A DNA stretch of 62,587 nucleotides from DASRDU01 sp035560235. GTDB lineage: Bacteria > Acidobacteriota > Blastocatellia > RBC074. Positions 58,879 to 62,587 of this stretch are shown here, one piece after another; within the stretch, counting starts at the first letter, position 1; each line of letters opens with the position of its first letter. The stretch lies in contig DATMAG010000075.1 in the NCBI GenBank assembly GCA_035560235.1, positions 1 to 62,587 on the forward strand, read 5' to 3'. Both the position numbers and the translations under genes were made by a program. Below the pieces are notes generated by a model, which was not told the DNA's origin, did no database searches, and was given only the letters and a program-made list of their open reading frames with translations.

Positions 58879-60381
58879 TCAGTCTGCAGCCAGCCGGATT
58901 GAACGCCTGAGCAGCAGAAAGACCGGATAGCTCGCGGCAAGCAGCAGCAGAGCGCGAACGCTGTTGCGCGTGTCACTCACAATTGCGCTGACCAGAAACG
59001 CGACCGAACCGGCCAGCGACAGTCCCGTCGTCCAGGGATAGCCCCAGGCGCGAAACGGGCGCGGAGTTTCCGGTTCCGTGCGCCGCAGCACAAAGACTGA
59101 AAGAAACGAGAGCGTGTAATTCAGTACGAAGAAGAAGGCCAGCACCGCGATGACCTGATTGAAGGTTCCGGTGACGATGAAAAAGACGCTCACGAGCGTT
59201 CCCATCAGCAGCGCCGTCGTCGGCGTGCCCCCCTGATTGACCGCCGAAGCTCGATCAGAAAAGAGACTGTCGCGGCCAAGTCCGAACAGCACGCGCGACG
59301 CCATCAGAGAACAGGCGTTGAGGCTGCTCAGCATCGAAATAATCATCAGCCATCTGATTATCATTTCACCCTGTGCGCCAAAGATCACCTGCGTTGCCGC
59401 GCCAACTGCCAGCGGATCGCCTGCGATGCGCGAAAGCGGCAGGACATAAATCAGCGCGAGATTGACCAGCAGATAAATAACAATCACCGACAGTGCGCCG
59501 CCCAGCAGCGCGCGCGGAATGTCACGGCCCGGCTCGCGCACCTCTTCAGAAAAGTAGATCACTCCCGTCCAGCCGTCATAAGTGTAAATCACAGCCTGCA
59601 GCGCAAGAATCAGTGAAAGAAACAGTGAGCGGTTATGGACGACCGACGAGAGGGAACTGTTCGCCTGGGCTGACTGTGCGCCGCCGAAAATGAAGCAGGC
59701 CGCCACGAGCGCGATGAAGGCCAGCGCCTTGAGCAGACTCGTCAGATTCTGCACGCTGCTGCCCCAGCGCACGCCGCGCCACTGAAGGATGGCAAAGGAA
59801 ATGGCAATGGCCGAAGCCAGAGTTGTCGTGTGCAGTGAGAGAGTCTGGATCAGCACGCCGCTGTATTCAGCGATGACCATCGCAATCAGCGCAACAGAGC
59901 CGCAGGTCGAAACCCAGTCGCTCCAGCCGACGATGAACCCCGGATAGTCACCGAGCGCGCGCCGGACAAAGACATACTGTCCGCCTGAACGCGGAATCAT
60001 CGCGCCGAGTTCAGCGATGGAGTTGGCGCCGAGCAGGGCATAGAGTCCGCCGGTGAGCCAGACGCCCAGGTAAAGCCAGGTGCCGGGCAGATATGCTGCG
60101 ACTTCGCCCGGCGTGCGCAGGATGCCCGCGCCGATGGTGTTGCCGATGATGACGGCCAGTCCGAAACCGAGGCCGAGAATGCGCAGCAGTTTACCCTGCC
60201 GTTGTTTCACAGCGGCGGCTGTCATCGGAACTGAGTCGGCTTCGTTCATCTGAAGCAGGCGGAGTGCAGACGGTTTGAGTGTTGAAGATACTCTCTGAGT
60301 GCGTGAACTTGCGGGGCGCAGTCTATCACAGGCAGAGCCGGAGAACCGTGCGCCCGGCAGCGTGAATGAAAAACTGGCCAT
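58879..60381 (-). CDS. APC family amino acid permease
   Basis: 500 residues, with the start uncertain: MNEADSVP at 60249 gives 456 residues and fits APC family proteins better, because helix 1 (LGLGFGLAVIIGNTIGAGIL) then follows directly. Twelve membrane helices are visible. The conserved GNTIGAGILRTPGEVA in helix 1 is the substrate-binding backbone. It most likely exchanges or imports amino acids. It sits near the alanine dehydrogenase and extracellular peptidases, consistent with amino acid catabolism. Confidence 0.88.
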   Translation of the reverse strand: MASFSFTLPGARFSGSACDRLRPASSRTQRVSSTLKPSALRLLQMNEADSVPMTAAAVKQRQGKLLRILGLGFGLAVIIGNTIGAGILRTPGEVAAYLPGTWLYLGVWLTGGLYALLGANSIAELGAMIPRSGGQYVFVRRALGDYPGFIVGWSDWVSTCGSVALIAMVIAEYSGVLIQTLSLHTTTLASAIAISFAILQWRGVRWGSSVQNLTSLLKALAFIALVAACFIFGGAQSAQANSSLSSVVHNRSLFLSLILALQAVIYTYDGWTGVIYFSEEVREPGRDIPRALLGGALSVIVIYLLVNLALIYVLPLSRIAGDPLAVGAATQVIFGAQGEMIIRWLMIISMLSSLNACSLMASRVLFGLGRDSLFSDRASAVNQGGTPTTALLMGTLVSVFFIVTGTFNQVIAVLAFFFVLNYTLSFLSVFVLRRTEPETPRPFRAWGYPWTTGLSLAGSVAFLVSAIVSDTRNSVRALLLLAASYPVFLLLRRSIRLAAD

Positions 60382-60556
60382 CGAATGTTGACCTGACCCG
60401 TGCAGGCGGGCAACAATCTGTCCGCTGAACCAGCATTACCGAAGGATGAAAATCAGATGAGCGCCGGATGATTCACCTGTCCGGGATCAGCGACTGCCAG
60501 CGCGCAGTCTTATCATTCCGGCCTGATGCCTTTAAGACTCGAAAGGAGAAGAGTTC

Positions 60557-60889
60557 ATGAAAAGATTGTTTTCAGCCGTCACACTCATCGCCGCCCTCGC
60601 CCTGACCACAGCCGCCTTTGGGCTGCCGCAGGAGAAGAGTCAGAGCGGATCTGATATTCCGCCCCTGATTCTGTCGCTCAGACTGAAGGAATCGCAGAAA
60701 AAGAAGCTTGAGCCGGTCTACGCTGAGCGCAACAAACAACTCCAGGCGCTGCACGAGGACAAATCAATTTCTGAAGATGCCCGCCGGGCAAAGATCAGCC
60801 AGATCAATCAGAACATCAACGAAACGCTGCGACAGGTGCTGACCCACGATCAGAAGAAGAAACTTGCCGAACTGAGAAAGAAAGGTTAG
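60557..60889 (+). CDS. Small exported CpxP/Spy-like helical protein
   Basis: 110 residues from the ATG with GAAAGGAGAAG upstream. A signal peptide ends at AFG-LP. The mature helical part (LSLRLKESQKKKLEPVYAER; LTHDQKKKLAELRKKG) has the L-x-L-x-x-x-Q and LT-x-x-Q-x-x-x-L pattern of LTxxQ (Spy/CpxP/ZraP) periplasmic chaperone-like proteins. It lacks the full LTxxQ consensus, so the assignment is by shape. Confidence 0.65.
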   Translation: MKRLFSAVTLIAALALTTAAFGLPQEKSQSGSDIPPLILSLRLKESQKKKLEPVYAERNKQLQALHEDKSISEDARRAKISQINQNINETLRQVLTHDQKKKLAELRKKG

Positions 60890-60896
60890 CGCAGAG

Positions 60897-60950
60897 TCAG
60901 CGGTCATTCTCCCTGCCCTCAGTTCAGGGTGAATGACCGCTGAGGTATTT
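60897..60950 (+). terminator. Terminator after CpxP-like gene
   Basis: TCAGCGGTCATTC (60897-60909) pairs with GAATGACCGCTGA (60931-60943), followed by GGTATTTT. A nested CCCTG/CAGGG hairpin lies in the loop. Confidence 0.75.
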
Positions 60951-61121
60951 TGCAGAAGGTATCATTCGCGCCGCGCTGGTCTGCCCGCCGACTCCTCAGC
61001 AATCACTTCAGGATTTGCCTGTGCCGCTTTTATTCACGGCAGAGGTTTGTTACCCTCCTGCGTTTGAATCGCACCGTCACCAGACAGATCCATCAACAGG
61101 TGAGCCATCGAAGGAGAATTT

Positions 61122-62234
<1,113 letters not shown>

Positions 62235-62261
62235 AGCGGATTTGGATTGCGTGCAGGGAGG

Positions 62262-62347
62262 TGTTGCGCGATTTGCCCGCAGTCGCGCGGCTTTGGCAAC
62301 CGAACTGTTCCGCAAGCCGCGCGACTGCGGGCAAATCGCGCAACACT
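62262..62347. repeat. 32-bp perfect inverted repeat
   Basis: GTGTTGCGCGATTTGCCCGC continues for 12 more bases and is repeated in reverse orientation after a 22-base spacer (TTGGCAACCGAACTGTTCCG then CA). The arms are identical. There is no T-run. It probably forms a cruciform or a strong RNA hairpin after ald. Confidence 0.85.
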
Positions 62348-62378
62348 TTCCATACAGGTAATTGCAAACCGATTCAGC

Positions 62379-62587
62379 ATGGCCAAGGGTATCAGAATCA
62401 TTGAGGTCGAAGCCGGTTCACTCGCCGGGGAACTTGAACTTGTCCCCGGCGACCGCGTGTGGACGGTCAACGGACGGCGCGTGCGCGATGCGCTCGACTC
62501 TCGGTTTCTCACGGCGGGCGAAGAGGAACTGACGCTCGAAGTCATTAAGGAGAACGGCGAAGAGTGGCAGCTTGAAGTCGAAAAGGA
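62379..62587 (+). CDS. DUF512-type protein with N-terminal PDZ, 5' part only
   Basis: The first 69 residues of a gene running off the right edge. IIEVEAGSLAGELELVPGDR then VWTVNGRRVRDALDSRFL and EELTLEVIKENGEEWQLEVE is a PDZ-like start typical of DUF512 proteins, which continue into a radical-SAM-like domain. The remainder is outside the window. Confidence 0.75.
   Translation, partial: MAKGIRIIEVEAGSLAGELELVPGDRVWTVNGRRVRDALDSRFLTAGEEELTLEVIKENGEEWQLEVEK

Overview
The window looks like an Acidobacteriota chromosome, probably class Blastocatellia. The evidence is secreted proteins with the Solibacter/Blastocatellia-type TIGR03437 module, IPT/TIG repeats, a Uma2-type nuclease, an S8 protease with short V-x-x-DG repeats, and GC-rich coding throughout. 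A siphovirus-type prophage fills roughly the first 37-38 kb and ordinary host genes fill the rest. This placement rests on protein recognition, not on a database search.

Prophage, 1-38 kb. The left arm (integrase, repressor) is outside the window. In order: a TnpB right end abutting a truncated-looking C5 cytosine methyltransferase; a Gp37/Gp68 (DUF5131) protein; a winged-helix protein; small membrane and coiled-coil genes that may form a lysis cassette; a Flp/TadE-like prepilin peptide; then small terminase, large terminase, portal (DUF4055-like), scaffold, major capsid, connectors, appendage proteins, tail terminator, tail tube, tail chaperone and tape measure. The tail operon is then broken by a foreign block (19.0-25.1 kb): a TnpB, an antisense operon (small membrane protein, secreted subtilase, GNAT acetyltransferase) and another TnpB. 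The tail module resumes with a gpM-like protein, an antisense HigBA-type toxin-antitoxin, a gpL/gpJ-like tip protein, fibre-like proteins and an M15 endolysin. A fourth TnpB and a 1492-residue protein follow. That protein has a YetA/PcRGLX-like polysaccharide-lyase architecture with five IPT repeats, and may be a tail depolymerase. Two small secreted proteins, one with 11 cysteines, close the arm. A tRNA-Met gene with its 3' end facing the prophage is the likely attachment site.

Host region, 38.4-62.6 kb. It encodes mainly exported proteins: an amidohydrolase, an M28 peptidase, a peroxiredoxin whose peroxidatic residue is an in-frame TGA followed by a good bacterial SECIS hairpin (probable selenoprotein), an S9 peptidase fused to an N-acyl-D-amino-acid deacylase, Uma2 nuclease, ABC-type ATPase, TonB-dependent receptor, PDZ-GAF-SpoIIE phosphatase, two TIGR03437-type secreted proteins, a Rieske oxygenase, an APC permease, a CpxP-like small protein, alanine dehydrogenase and the start of a DUF512-type protein. 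Peptide breakdown, D-amino-acid release, amino acid uptake and alanine deamination form a loose peptide-catabolism theme.

The strongest leads are the selenocysteine peroxiredoxin (42.3-42.8 kb), the TnpB insertion into motif I of the methyltransferase together with the two-frame coding signal inside that gene, the lyase-IPT protein at the end of the tail module, the prepilin-like phage peptide and the cysteine-rich secreted peptide.
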